Translations under genes and position numbers: made by a program
The notes under the pieces: model-generated
Databases searched by the model: none
Told to the model about the DNA's origin: nothing
The model's input: the letters and a program-made list of their open reading frames with translations, nothing else
Assembly (NCBI GenBank): GCA_014529385.2
Contig: CM043945.1
Location: 99,798,963-99,860,962 of the forward strand
Source: Adiantum capillus-veneris
Taxonomy: Eukaryota; Streptophyta; Polypodiopsida; Polypodiales; Pteridaceae
Length of the DNA: 62,000 bases
Direction of reading: 5' to 3'
Shown here: in pieces, positions 48,817 to 60,140 of the stretch
How positions within the stretch are numbered: the stretch's first letter is position 1
Layout: every line of letters starts with the position of its first letter

Positions 48817-50126
48817 CTAGTCAGACGTCTCATCGCGTCCAAGCGGCGTATCTGTCGAATTCTACAAAAAAAGACAATAAGACAGCTTTCAGTAAGTATA
48901 AACATATAACGACATTTATAAAACAATACAAAAAATAGAAAAGAGTAAACCCTACTTCTAACCATGCCGCCGCGAGAACTGAGAATGTCCATCAGGGCGT
49001 TTAAGCCCTTCCTGCCTGCGTACTCGCGCTCGTACGGTGTGGGATCACGTCCTTTCATCGACCACTATCAAACCATACAAAGATTTCATTATGTTAAAAT
49101 TAAAAAACTCATAAACCCTAAACTATCGAACATAAAGAGCAATGCGAAAACACTTACAAAATCGGCCTTAAATGATTCCCATCCACCGCTCCCCAAGTGG
49201 TGCGAGCTCCCTGCCTCTACTCGCGCTCTGGCTGCATCCTTTTGTTGCTTCCACTTGTCGGGATTCTCACGTGCTGCTTGCTTCGCATTCTTCCAATCTT
49301 CTTTGGCCAGCCAATCTGGCCTGTTCCACCCATGCTTGATTGCTTTTTGCACTTTGGAACGCTTGTGTTTGCAGTATTCGCGCATTCGAATCTTCATCAG
49401 GTCTTCATTGAAGCGCTGATCTCGTGTTGGAACGGGAAACTCATCATGAAGTATGCTGATGACTCTGGCTTTTAAATCACTTGGTAATTCACTCCATTTG
49501 TTTAGTATGTAGTGTCTAAACAGCTGAGAGCAAAGACCACGCATGCGCGAGATCACCTTCTTGCCGTCATCATCCATGATGATGCCGCCGCCGAAGTCAA
49601 CGGAGTAAGGCAAGCCCTCTGGCCGATCACGCGTGAACCTGGGTGTCCCGGCAGGGGTCTCTAGCGGCGTGTCGATGAGGGTACGGACGTCAGGTGTCTC
49701 CACCGGCGTCTGGGCCCCGAAGTGAGGAGTGTCGAGTGGGGTGGCTCCTGGCGGAGTAGGTAGAGGTGTGTAGCTGCTAGGAACAGTCAGCCGCGCAAAA
49801 CCTGGCGTAGATGGCGATGTTGTGGCTGGTGTGGGGGCGGGCAAAGAAGGGGAGGGTAAAGAGCCTCGTCGAACACGAGGCGGTGTGGAGGCATCGGCGG
49901 CGGAATCCCCACAACAACCGCCACCACCACCACTAGAGCGCTGGTGTCTAGACGAGTGTGAAGATCGTCTCATCGACACCGAAGCTTCGGAGCGCGTCGA
50001 ATGCTCCGAAAGAGAGGGATATGCGAATGGAGTAGGAACGCGCGATGATGCGCTAGAGCGATGACGCTCCACGTACCACTGTCTGTGCTGCACTGACAAA
50101 GAAGAAAGAAACTCCTCATCATCCAT
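48817..50126 (-). CDS. C2 gene 2, TnpA-like/Transposase_24 protein, intact
   Basis: Three coding exons read without a stop: 50126-49158, 49064-48963 and 48861-48817, joined at GTAAGT..AG and GTTAGA..AG introns in phase 0. The ATG at 50126 is preceded by an AG acceptor (TTTAATGCAG), so a 5' UTR intron is likely. The ~371-aa protein starts MDDEEFLSSLSVQHRQWYVE. It has a Ser/Pro/Thr-rich part with many T-P repeats, then MRGLCSQLFRHYILNKWSEL and WLAKEDWKNAKQAARENPDK, as in plant En/Spm Transposase_24 proteins, and ends in the short third exon. In En/Spm the accessory protein binds subterminal repeats; I infer that role here. It is the best preserved gene in the window. Confidence 0.75.
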
Positions 50127-50398
50127 ACCTGCATTAAACACACGAATATTTAAACTTAATATTGAATGAATAGAGTAGACAATGACGCAAAGACCATTAA
50201 ATACAATGACGTAATGGCGCATATAAATACAATGACGCAATGAATTGAGTGATAGAAGAGGCAAGTCGAAAACTCAGAATTTTCAATCAAAAGATGTGAG
50301 CGCGAGTAGAAAAGAGCGTTATACACCATGGAAGGTACTTAGAGAGCCAGAGCTTTTACAACACGGAGCAAAATTGTTCAAATACAATATTTGTGGCT

Positions 50399-53300
50399 TT
50401 AAGAGATCTCTCTCTCATCCTTGTATAGCTCAGCATAACTTCCTATATCTATATAGAGCTCTCTGTTTAAACACATATCCTCTGTTTCATTTTGTAGCTC
50501 CTCTGCATGCACCCCATATAGAGTAGTAGCATCTTGATGCTCGTCTGGCACCACCGCAGCGGCTTCTGATTGAGCATCTTCTCTGATCTCCTCCATTGAT
50601 GCCGTTGTGATTGGCACATGGTAGCCTTCATACGTCCTTGCACTACGAGGGGCTACCTCTATGACGTACCACCAGTTTGATGTAGACTTTGTAGGATGAA
50701 ATATTACCTGCCAGAGCCACATAACTTACATGAGAGCTTTCAAGCACATAACTTGTAAAAGGGGGATGTTAACTATTTACATACTTACTTGTTCACAATG
50801 CTCGGGTAGTACGAAAGTGTCTCTTAGGTCAGTCCATTTCTTAGTAGAATCCACCTCAAGAAAACCAGACTCTCCTCTACGCACAGTAGTGTTGCGACCC
50901 TCCATGATTATCTTGAACCATTGCACGTCGAACAAGTCGACAAAAAATCCTCTGTAATCGATCCTCAAAATCTCTTGTAGCGTGCCGAAGTAAGTGAGTT
51001 CCACCACCACAGGATCTACATCAGAGGAACGTCATCGACTAGACTATTCAAATTTTGCTATGATTCCACAATCTTGAGTAAAACACTTTTTGTCGATCCG
51101 TTCCACCCTAAAATGTCGACCTTTACACCATGCTGCTGTGTATGACTTATACTACAACGAACAAAGATTATGAGTGGCCGTTCAAACGTTTAGAAATAAA
51201 GTCACTAGCTAGTCGTACATTGCAAACTTACCTTGGTCACGCAACCCCGAGAGTACTCCCACTCTTCCTCAGTCACTTCGTCACCGCATTGTTGTGCGCT
51301 TTTCAATTGGTTGTGCAACCACCTTAAGCTCATGAACATTGGTAGGCTCTCCAGACCCGTCGGATAGTGCATCGGTGGTCGTCTTCCCTGTCTCCACTCG
51401 ATTCGTGCCCTTTGTCGCTCTTGCTTTCATCCTCATACTGTGAAATCCACTTTTGCATCACTGGATTGTGAAGCATGCAAAATCGGTTGATTTTAGCCTC
51501 TAGATCTTCCGTCATCTTCTTCTCAACACCAAGATTGCACATGACAATCCCAGATATGCGCTCATCATCTATGGTTCGCCATAGCGTATCCTGGGCTTTA
51601 TCAAATCCGTCTAGCCACTCTCCAATGTACACTAGGGACTCTGATACCAACCAACCTTCTGCCATGCTACCCTCCGGACGTGCCCTTTGACGCACATATT
51701 CCTTAAGCGTTTTCATGAAACGATCTAAGAAGAACATCCATCTGGAATGAACTGTGCCAGCTATTTCCACCTCATCAACTATGTGAACAAGAAGATGCAC
51801 CTGAATGGTTAGCATGGTAGTAGGAAAATGTTTCTCAAACATGCACACAAGCTCCGTAGCATTTAGTTTGGGGAATGGTATGGAGTCTACGTTGATCTCC
51901 TTTTGTGAGATCCATTGCACCAGCTTTGCAAGTTTGTAGATTGTGTTACAGATGTCGAGAGACAAACATCCCTCAATGGCAACAGGTAAAATAAAATGTA
52001 AAGTATGTGCAGCAATGATATTAAAGTCCACATTTTATGCAATGATATTAAAGTCCACTATGAACGTACTTGACACATTTTATGCCAATCGTTTGACTTC
52101 AAACCTGTAAGCTTTCCTTCTTTAGTAAAACACGTTCGGAGCGAGTGCATTACGCCAGTGGGGGTCCGCAAAGATCGAATGGTCTATTTTACTTTGCGTT
52201 CTTGGGCTCCTGTGAAAATCCATGGTGCTTAAAGGAGTTTTATCGATCCATCAAACGCTGTTTGCAGTCAATATTGCTCCATACGATCCACATTTCTAAG
52301 GTCAACTCTGGCTCCCAAAGTATCTTTCTTGCCGGTCAGATGGTCCCATAGTAGATTACCCACATTCTTGAATATGTGCATTCGATCGAGCAAGTGATTG
52401 ATCATGAGTCGGGGCCAGTATGGTAACTCGTACCATAGAGATAGTCTCTTCATCCCTGGAGGCAATCCGTCATCGCACATCTCCTTCTGCTCTAACCATG
52501 CTTGTGCAGACATCCTTGGTGGCTCTCTTCCCAAAACGCCGTCGCGTAACACATGATTCTCTGGAAGATACGCTTGATGACCTTCGTAGATTTGCTTCTT
52601 CAGTGAGGACACCCTACGTGCATTCAGTCTAGGTCCACATGTGACACATGCTCTGTATCCCCTTGTTTGAAGCCCTGCATGTATACACATGATAATAGAT
52701 CAACTATGGGAAAAAACAAGATTTACAGTGTCTGAGTGACGAGTGTCAATAGATCACCTGAGCATTCTGTTAGCCCGGGATAGTCATGCATAGTCCACAT
52801 TAGAATGCCTCTGATCAAAGCATTCCGTCGTCCTGTGTGTCGGCTCATATCCACCACCTCTATGCCAATCCACAATTGTTGTAGCTCTTCCAATAGTGGA
52901 TGAAGATACACATCCATATTCTCCACTTTATATCGCCCTGGCACAATCAAGCTTAGCCATAGGTGCCCCTTCTTCGTAGTCAACCACGGGGGAATGTTGT
53001 AGTTGACGGTGACAACGGGCCATACACTGTAAGATGTTGATCTTTGACCAAATGGATTTACGCCATCCATAGCCAGGCCTAAGCGCAAATTTCGAGCTTC
53101 CCTCGCAAAATCCGACCATGTTCCATCTATATGTTTCCAGGCTGCGCAATCTGCAGGAATTCGTAGCACACCATCCGAAGATTTATTCTCCTCATGCCAT
53201 GATGCTAGGGCGGCCATGGACTTACATTCGAAGAAATGCTTGATGCGAGGAAGCATAGGAAAATGTCGCAAAACCTTTTGTGGAATTTTTGTCCCGTGGA

Positions 53301-54126
53301 GATCTACTCGATATCTTTCGGAATCACATTTCGGACACTTCTCCATGTCTATGTATTTCCCTCTGAAAAGAATGCAGTCATTAGGACAAGCGTGGATAGA
53401 ATTGTAATCCATCCCCAAGTTTCGCAAAATCTTTCTTGCTTCATCTCGGGAGTCTGGCATCACATTGTCAGCTGGTAGTATGTGCTCTTTCAGCAATCTA
53501 CACAACATAAAAATACGATACAGTCGTGTAAAAATCTATCAGATCATTATACATTTAGAGTTTTATTAAAGTAAACTAATTGTAATAGATCACCTGAAAA
53601 GTGCTGTGACGCTAGTGTCACTCCATCCAAACTTTGCCTGCATGTTGAGAAGAACCAGGAGTGCTTTCAATCTAGACATACGTGCTCCATTATACAATGG
53701 CGTATCGGCTTCACTTTTCATATCATCATAGATAAGCCTTTCTGAATCCATGATCGTCTCGATCATTTCATCAATCTCGGGCTCAAACATTGCCTCGTTG
53801 GGAATTTGCTCTGCATGATCATCCCCCGAGCTGTCAGAGGCTACATCTTGTGGCCTCACATATGTTGCTTGACCAAAGCGCCTGCGAACACGTCTATTGG
53901 GTTGCAAGATTGCTGCTTGTTGGCCAGCGTCAGAGTCCGACGAGTTATAATTGGCAACAACTCGATCTATAATAGATGGATCGAACTCGCCAAATTCGCG
54001 AACGTGCTGCAAAGAAACACGTCTTGTCCGTCGCACAACATGCTTGCATTGATTACAAGGACATAAGACCCTCGTTGAGAGATAGGTGTTTCGGTTGGAC
54101 GGTCCGACATCCTCGTCACTACTCAT
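50399..54126 (-). pseudogene. C2 gene 1, TNP2 transposase with DUF4218 and DUF4216
   Basis: Exon 1, 54126-53594: MSSDEDVGPSNRNTYLSTRV and LCPCNQCKHVVRRTRR, the transposase-associated domain. Exon 2, 53497-52758: CPKCDSERYRVDLHGTKIPQ, LRLGLAMDGVNPFGQRS and VNYNIPPWL, the TNP2 core. Exon 3, 52674 to ~52268: GYRACVTCGPRL. 52031-51330 gives the DUF4218 part (FEKHFPTTMLTIQVHLLVHI). 51010-50797 and 50705-50399 give DUF4216 (ELTYFGTLQEILRIDYRGFF, then STSNWWYVIEVAPRS). Introns have GT and AG borders. A TGA near 52268 replaces a Trp codon seen in C1, and further frame breaks occur near 51330-51060, so the transposase is probably dead. It would cut and paste the element. Confidence 0.88.
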
Positions 54127-54173
54127 AATGAGGATAAAAATCTTATAACCTGGACAACAAATTTAATATTCTA

Positions 54174-54188
54174 TTGGCATTCTTCGTC

Positions 54189-54280
<92 letters not shown>

Positions 54281-54290
54281 CTCACATTCT
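54174..54290. repeat. (CT)n microsatellite
   Basis: About 45 CT units upstream of the C2 transposase start (transcription is leftward). Leu-Ser repeat frames here are artefacts. Confidence 0.95.
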
Positions 54291-54568
54291 CTAGTCATGT
54301 CCAATCCCCGCACACCTCGGTCTAGAGGTGCACGGAGATCGGAACCACCGGGCTATAATCTCGTCTTTATTGTTCAATACCTATATTTGTGGGTACAAGA
54401 AATCTACAGACCCACGTCTACATGATACTGCATGTAGTGGACAAAACCCCTTTGCCTCTTCTCTAGCTGCAGCACTTCACAGCATCTTAACATCTTTTCA
54501 CAGTAGATCTTTTCACTGTTCGTCTAACTCTAAACCCTAAACCGTAAGTAATTCTTGTGTGGACTCGA

Positions 54569-54735
54569 TCTAACGTAAATAAGCGTAAATCTAAATAAAC
54601 GTAAATCTAACTAAAAATAAACCTAAATCTAATTTAACGTAAGTCTACATCTAACCTAATCTTTAACGTCTTTTGGGATAGTTTCCTACGACGTTAAAAC
54701 TCTCTTCTTCTTGTGTATGTGTGTGTGTGTGTGTG
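54569..54735. repeat. Direct repeat left of the HIPP fragment
   Basis: A (T)AAATCTAA-rich stretch ending in ATAGTTTCCTACGACGTTA and CTCTCTTCTTCTTGTGT, matching 55262-55430 in the same orientation. Confidence 0.85.
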
Positions 54736-54873
54736 TGGGTAAACCTAAATAAACCTAATTCTAATCTAATATAACATAAATCTAAATCTAACGTAAATTA
54801 TTTTATATTAAAAACAAAGAACTGAACTAACAGGGATTATAAGAACCTTAAAACTGATTTAACACATAATTTT

Positions 54874-55226
54874 TCACATAACTCGGCAAGAGTTGGCATT
54901 CTCATCACTAAAGATGTGAGAGTTAACTTTCGGCGGTGAAGCTGCCTCATCTCCATCCACATCTGACGACAGCAATTGACCCTTTGGACCGTTCTTGCTC
55001 TTGTTACTAACTTTGAAGGTACTGTTGAATGACTAGAGGTTGTCTAGATGGTCATTGTCGGGGATATAGTGACTCTTGCCGCCCAGAAGATCCACCTTCT
55101 TCCCTATCTTCTGAAGACATTTCACCAGTACTTTTGGATCGACGGAGCCCACCATGAGTGAAGGTAGCAATACCCTATATTCCATTGAGGGCTTTCTTCA
55201 CCCGCTTCATGCAGGCATCGCAGTCT
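54874..55226 (-). pseudogene. Captured HIPP (HMA-domain, isoprenylated) gene fragment
   Basis: Read leftward, it begins DCDACMKRVKKALNGI, the HMA metal-binding loop with C-x2-C. It is preceded by a possible acceptor AG, as in HIPP genes whose intron lies near this motif. A stop and a frame change follow. The rest reads VGSVDPKVLVKCLQKIGKKV, the end of the HMA fold, then a Ser/Lys/Asp-rich linker with one TAG, and ends SCRVM before TGA (54874-54876). C-R-V-M is a CaaX prenylation signal, the hallmark of HIPP metallochaperones. It sits in C2 upstream of the transposase gene. The N-terminal exon and intact frame are missing, so it is a transduplicated pseudogene. Confidence 0.78.
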
Positions 55227-55261
55227 ATGGAGACCTAAATCTAATATAATATAACGTAAAT

Positions 55262-55430
55262 CTAAATCTAGCGTAAATAAATGTAAATCTAACTAAAAAT
55301 AAACCTAAATCTAATCTAATTTAACTTAAATAAACCTAAATCTAATTTAACGTAAGTCTACATCTAACCTAATATTTAATGTCTTTTAGGATAGTTTCCT
55401 ACGACGTTACAACTCTCTTCTTCTTGTGTC
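55262..55430. repeat. Direct repeat right of the HIPP fragment
   Basis: Partner of 54569-54735, somewhat longer through internal repetition of TAAACCTAAATCTAA. A third copy of just the AGTTTCCTACGACGTTA end lies near 55597. Confidence 0.85.
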
Positions 55431-55619
55431 TGTGCGCGTGTGTGGATGTGTGTGCCAATAAAAAGAGATAAATGGTATAACCTTTCTATCACCCATGCCA
55501 AGTATGATAGATTGGTTATGCCATTTCCCTCTTGAATAATAGGTCTTGAGTTCAACTCCTCGTCGGCTAGATCTTTAGGTCTTTTAATTTTAATTAGTTT
55601 CCTACGACGTTAAATAAGT

Positions 55620-55848
55620 TTCTCTCTCTTTCTCTCTCAATGTGTGTGCGTTTTTTTGTTTATGCATGTTTTCTCTCTCTTTTCCTCTCTCAATGTGTGC
55701 GTTTTTTGTTTATGCATGTTCTCTCTCTCTTTTCCTCTCTCAATGTGCGTTTTTTGTTTATGCATGCTCTCTCTCTCTTTTCCTCTCTCAATGTGTGTGT
55801 GCATTCTTTGTTTATGTATGTGTGTGTGCGTTTTTGTTTATGTTTGTA

Positions 55849-55855
<7 letters not shown>
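55620..55855. repeat. ~57-bp minisatellite (about 4 copies)
   Basis: The unit contains CTCTCTCAATGTGTGCG, TTTTTTGTTTATGCATG and a CT-rich filler, with slight length change between copies. It gives Cys/Phe-rich frames in all three phases, which shows that none is a gene. Confidence 0.9.
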
Positions 55856-55912
<57 letters not shown>

Positions 55913-55916
55913 AACA

Positions 55917-55990
<74 letters not shown>

Positions 55991-56082
55991 AAGAGGGGAA
56001 GGGAACATGAGAGTGAGGAGAGGGAAGGAGCATACCTGGCTCTCCTTCCTCTCCTCGTGTGTGTGTGTGTGTGTGTGTGGAG

Positions 56083-56120
<38 letters not shown>
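55856..56120. repeat. (CT)n, (GT)n, (GA)n microsatellite cluster
   Basis: CT at ~55856-55909, GT at ~55920-55957, GA at ~55958-55981, a second GT at ~56058-56080 and a second GA after it. All lie between the minisatellite and the right end of C2. Confidence 0.93.
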
Positions 56121-56121
<1 letters not shown>

Positions 56122-56182
56122 CGTTACCTGCTCCTTGCTTGAGGACGCCGAAAAACTCAGATCGATCTCTGTTATTTTTTTA

Positions 56183-56229
56183 AGCCCAGCCGGGATTTTT
56201 TTTATGGACATAGCGACGCCGGCTGGGCT
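56183..56229. repeat. Inverted repeat near C2 right end
   Basis: AGCCCAGCCGG at 56183-56193 pairs with CCGGCTGGGCT at 56219-56229, an 11-bp stem with a 25-bp loop. GACATAGCGACGCCGG occurs here and again at ~56278. Confidence 0.8.
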
Positions 56230-56353
56230 AAAAATTCCCGAACACCAACAGCTGTGTTCATAAAAAAAAAAATTATGACATAGCGACGCCGGGATTTTTT
56301 TTTTTGGAGCATCGCTGTGTGAGCACTGCTAATATGAATAGCCTCTTGTAGTG

Positions 56354-57113
56354 AAAGCAATCTTGTTTACCATTTCCAAAGAGGGGAAGAATTAGCCAAA
56401 GTCATTTGGAAATTGTTCATTCAGATATTTGGGGACCTTGTGATCATGCTACACCAAATGGTTGTCGATATTTTATCACATTCACGGATGATTATAGTAG
56501 AATGACATGGGTTTACTTTCTAAAGGCAATGTTAGAGGCATTTGAGGTATTCTTGGAGTTCAAAGATATGGTTGAGAAAGAGAATGGGTGTTAAATTAAA
56601 TGCCTACTTACAGATGGAGGAGGAGAGTACATGTCACATAGTTTTGATGATTACTTACGTGAACAAGGCATAAGAAGACAGATTACTTGCAGATACACAC
56701 CACAACAAAATGGAGTTGATGAGAGAAAGAATAGATTCATAGCAAAGATTGCAAGAGCCATGATGAATGAGATGAATATGCCATTAATTAACATATTGGG
56801 CTGAAGCCGTTCATACAACAGTACACATTATGAATCAAACACCAACAGCTGCCATTCATGAAATTTCACCTTATGAGAGACTTTATGGGATCAAGCCAAC
56901 AGTTTCCTACATGAAAGTTTTTGGATGTGTTTGCTATGTTCATGAGCCAAATGAAGCAAGAAAGAAGATGGAGCCAAAGTCAGTGAAGTGTATATTCTTG
57001 GGCTACCCAATTGAAATAAAGGTTACAAGTGCTATGATCCTACGACAAGACAAGTTTATGTCAGTAGAGATGTCAAATTTTGTGAGCATGAACCATGGTA
57101 TAAACCAAAGCCA
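56354..57113 (+). pseudogene. pol: E3 integrase
   Basis: Continues from 48188 after removal of C2 and its AAA duplication. HSDIWGPCDHA, CLLTDGGGEYM and PQQNGVDERKNR supply the D, D and E of the catalytic core. TAA at 56592-56594 and a frameshift near 56795 break it. The C-terminal part (EISPYERLYGIKPTVSYMKV, then FGCVCYVHEP) continues to ~57010. Confidence 0.85.
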
Positions 57114-58940
57114 GTGATGATAGAAGATGAGTATGAAGAGCAAGAGAATGTGCGTCATGTTGTTGATAAGCTAGGACCATCAACAAGAACTATTTCAGGA
57201 CCACATATGGCAAAGGAGAGTACAAGAAGTGTCAACCCATGGAGTTTTCATTTGCGAGATAAGAAGCAAGACGAGAAAGGCAAGAAGAAAGTGGTTGAGG
57301 AGAGTTTTGGAGATGAAATACTCGATGAAGAGCATGGTTTATCACATTTGAGGACACCTGGCAGTAAGCATATTGAGAAATATGTACCCCCATATGCAAG
57401 AGTTGAAGAGAAGAGTGCACCACAATTGAGAAGATTAGAGAGGGTGCGTTATCCAGTCGATAGACTGACATACAATGGTTACATGCATACACATTATGCA
57501 TACATGGTTTCACGTGTGCAATATAAAGAGCCTACATGTTTTCAAGAGGTAATTGGAAAATCAGAATGGGAGTCAGCTATGGATGATGAGATGGATGCTC
57601 TTGTGAAGAATGACACTTGGGATTTGGTTCGCTTGCCAAGTGGAAAGAAAGCAATTGGTTCAAAATGGGTATACAAAATCAAGTGCAAGTCAAATAGTGC
57701 AAGTCAAATGGTAGTGTGGAAAGATACAAAGCGAGGCTTGTTGCTAAAGGTTATGCACAAACAAAAGGTCTTGATTATGATGAGACGTTTAGACCAGTTG
57801 CAAAGATGACAACAGTCAGATTGGTGATAGCAATGGCAAGTATCTTTGGTTGGAAGTTATGGCAAATGAATGTCGATAATGCATTCTTGAATGGTGACTT
57901 GGAAGAAGAAGTTTATATGATACAGCTAGAGGGTTATCAACACCCAGAGTTTCTATATTATGTATGTAAGTTGAAGAAAGCATTGTATGGTTTGAAGCAA
58001 GCATCTAGAGCTTGGTGTGATAACCAGATTCTTGAAGAAGATTGGGTTTAAACAGTCTATTGTTGATCACTCATTGTTTTTGAAGCATGTTGATGGAGAG
58101 ATCGTCGTTATTGTTATCTATGTTGATGACTTGATTCTCACTGGAAGTCATGATGAGCAAATTTTGCATGTCAAGAAGAGTTTGTTGAGAGAATTCAACA
58201 TGAAGGACCTTGGTGAGTTGAGATATTTTTTGGGAATTGAAATTGTCAACACTTTATCGGGAATTTGGATGATACAAAGACAATACGCGTTGGATATGCT
58301 TGAGAAGTATGGAATGACAGCGTGCAAACCGGCTGATACACCTCTTGATCAAAATGTGAAGTTGTTTGATGATAGACATTACATTGAGGATGTCACTATG
58401 TACCGCAAGATGGTTGGAAGCCTTATTTACTTGACAATAACAAGGCCAGATTTGAGTTATGCAGTGGGTGTTGTGAGTCAATTCATGCAAAAGCCATGTA
58501 AAAGTCATCTTGATGTAGCGAGACGGATTATGAGATATGTGAAAGCCACTGTCAGTTATGGAATGTTTTATGAAAAGAATGCGAAGCTTTCTCTTTATGG
58601 TTACACAGATGCAGATTGGGCAGGAGATTTTATGGATAGAAGATCTACAAGTGGTTATGCATTTTTCATTGGAAATGGTATGATAAGTTGGAGTAGCAAG
58701 AAGCAATCAACTATAGCATTATCAAGTACAGAAGCTGAATATCGTGGAGCAACTTTGGCAGCATGTGAAGAGTCATGGTTGAGAGTACTTATGGTAGACT
58801 TTGGTTTTGACTATCTTGACAGTGCCATTATATATTGTACAATATTAGCAACATCATGTTGGCAAAGAATCCAGTTTACCATGCTTGCACTAAACACATT
58901 GAGGTACATTATCACTTCATTAGAGAAAAAGTTTTGGTAG
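57114..58940 (+). pseudogene. pol: E3 RT and RNase H
   Basis: WESAMDDEMDALVKNDTWDL opens the RT domain. Frameshifts near 57710 and 58020 split it. Then ARLVAKGYAQTKGLDYDETF, QMNVDNAFLNGDL and the catalytic IYVDDLILTG follow. RNase H: GYTDADWAGDFMDRRSTSGY and ALSSTEAEYRG. After another frameshift the end lies at 58835-59089 (TDIFTKALGKEKFFYFRKAL), the usual copia C-terminus. All catalytic residues are readable but not in one frame. Confidence 0.9.
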
Positions 58941-59070
58941 GTGAGATTGATTTGGTGTATGTGAAGACAAATGATCAAGTTACGGATATATTCACAAAAG
59001 CTCTTGGAAAGGAGAAGTTTTTCTACTTTCGTAAAGCATTGGGAATCCATCATATGCAAGCTCACTCTGA

Positions 59071-59083
59071 GCTTGAGGGGGAG
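59071..59083 (+). other. E3 polypurine tract
   Basis: GCTTGAGGGGGAG directly before the 3' LTR. GAGGGGGAG is typical of plant copia elements. Confidence 0.88.
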
Positions 59084-59311
59084 TGTTAAAGAATATGATG
59101 TTAAAGAATATGTCCATTGTGCTATGGGCGTCCGGACACTGACTATACTATGTTGTAAATATACTTTGGATAATAGTTAAAAAGAGAAGAGAGGAGAGCA
59201 GCACGTTGAATGGTTGCTGCAAGATAAAGATTGTGTGTGTGTCTCTCGATGTGTGTTGGTGTGTGTATGTAGTCTTCTTTCCTACCTTCTCCATCACCTG
59301 CACACTCTACA
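59084..59311 (+). repeat. E3 3' LTR with duplicated first 15 bp
   Basis: TGTTAAAGAATATGA occurs at 59084-59098 and the LTR start again at 59099. From 59099 on it pairs with the 5' LTR (213 against 215 bp). It is followed by the CTCCA duplication. Confidence 0.9.
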
Positions 59312-60117
59312 CTCCACCCATGCTTGATTGCTTTTTGCACTTCGGAACGCTTATGCTTGCAGTATTCGCGCATTCAAACCTTCATCACATCTTCATTGAA
59401 GCGGTCATCCCGTGTTGAAATGGGAAACTCGTCATGAAGCATGCTAATGACTCTGTCTTTTAATTCATTCGATACTTCACTCCAGGTGTTTAGTATGTAG
59501 TGTCTAAACACCTGAGAGCAAAGACCGCACATGCGCAAAATCACCTTCTTGCCTTCATCATCCAAGATGATGCCGCCGCTAAAGCCGACGGAGTAAGGCA
59601 ATCCCTCTTGTCGCTGATGTGTGAACCTGGGTGTCTCGGTAGGTGTCTCTAGCGGCGTGTCAACAGGGGTACGGACACTAGGTGTCTCCGCTGGAGTTTG
59701 AGCGCCGAAGCAAGGAGTGTCCACTGGAGTGACTCCTGGAGGAGTAGCTAGTGGTGTGTAGCTACGGGGAACTATAGTTAGCCGTGCAAAACCTGGTGTC
59801 AATGGTGATGTAGTGGCTGGTGTCGGGATGGGTAAAGAAGGGGAGGGTAAAGAGCCTTGTCGAACACGAGGCGGTGTTGAAGCACCGGTGGTGGCACCCC
59901 CACAACAACCGCCACCACCACCACTAGAGAGCCGGTCCCTAGACGAGTGTGAAGATCGTCTCGTCGACACCGAAGCTTCGAAGCGTGCTGAGAACTCCGA
60001 AACAGAGGAAGATGCGGATGGAGTCGGAATGCGCCATGGTGCGCCAGAGCGATGACGCTCCACGTACCACTATCTCTGCTGGGGTGACAAAGAAGAAAGA
60101 AAATCCTCATCATCCAT
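59312..60117 (-). pseudogene. C1 gene 2 (TnpA-like), broken
   Basis: Homologue of 50126-48817. ATG at 60117. TAG at 60072-60070 stands where C2 has CAG, and TGA near 59374 where C2 has CGA; both are C-to-T changes. E3 is inserted in its coding exon after KAIKHGW, and the remaining exon sequence continues on the other side at 45567 leftward (WLAKEDW-type segment). Confidence 0.85.
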
Positions 60118-60140
60118 ACCTGCATTAAACACACGAACAT

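Larger units (their letters stand above)
48189..56353 (-). mobile_element. CACTA (En/Spm) element C2, complete
   Basis: Ends are TACTACAAGAGG (48189; first base T for C) and CCTCTTGTAGTG (56342-56353), inverted repeats of each other. AAA flanks both sides, the 3-bp duplication typical of CACTA. It is 8.2 kb. Both genes read on the minus strand, so the right end is the 5' end. The left end has many TATAGCGACG-type subterminal repeats. C2 shares terminal sequence and coding regions with C1, so they are one family. It carries a captured HIPP fragment. Confidence 0.94.
45568..59311 (+). mobile_element. Ty1/copia retrotransposon E3, interrupted by C2
   Basis: LTRs begin TGTTAAAGAATATG and end CTCTACA, with CTCCA on both sides (45563-45567, 59312-59316). 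Order: 5' LTR, tRNA-iMet primer site, gag, protease, pre-integrase, [C2], integrase, RT, RNase H, purine tract, 3' LTR. Domain order (integrase before RT) is diagnostic of copia. Without C2 it is about 5.6 kb. Stops and frameshifts make it inactive. Confidence 0.95.

Noticed and set aside
54540-54800. Interstitial telomere repeat
   Set aside because: The CCTAAAT/TAAACCTAAA-like stretch is irregular and lacks consecutive exact CCCTAAA units.
55440-55590. tRNA-derived SINE (B-box-like GAGTTCAACTCC near 55549)
   Set aside because: No convincing A box at the right distance, no tail and no flanking duplication.
55640-56263. 207-codon plus-strand frame over the minisatellite
   Set aside because: All three frames are open over the same repeats, and it lies inside C2 against the direction of the element's genes.
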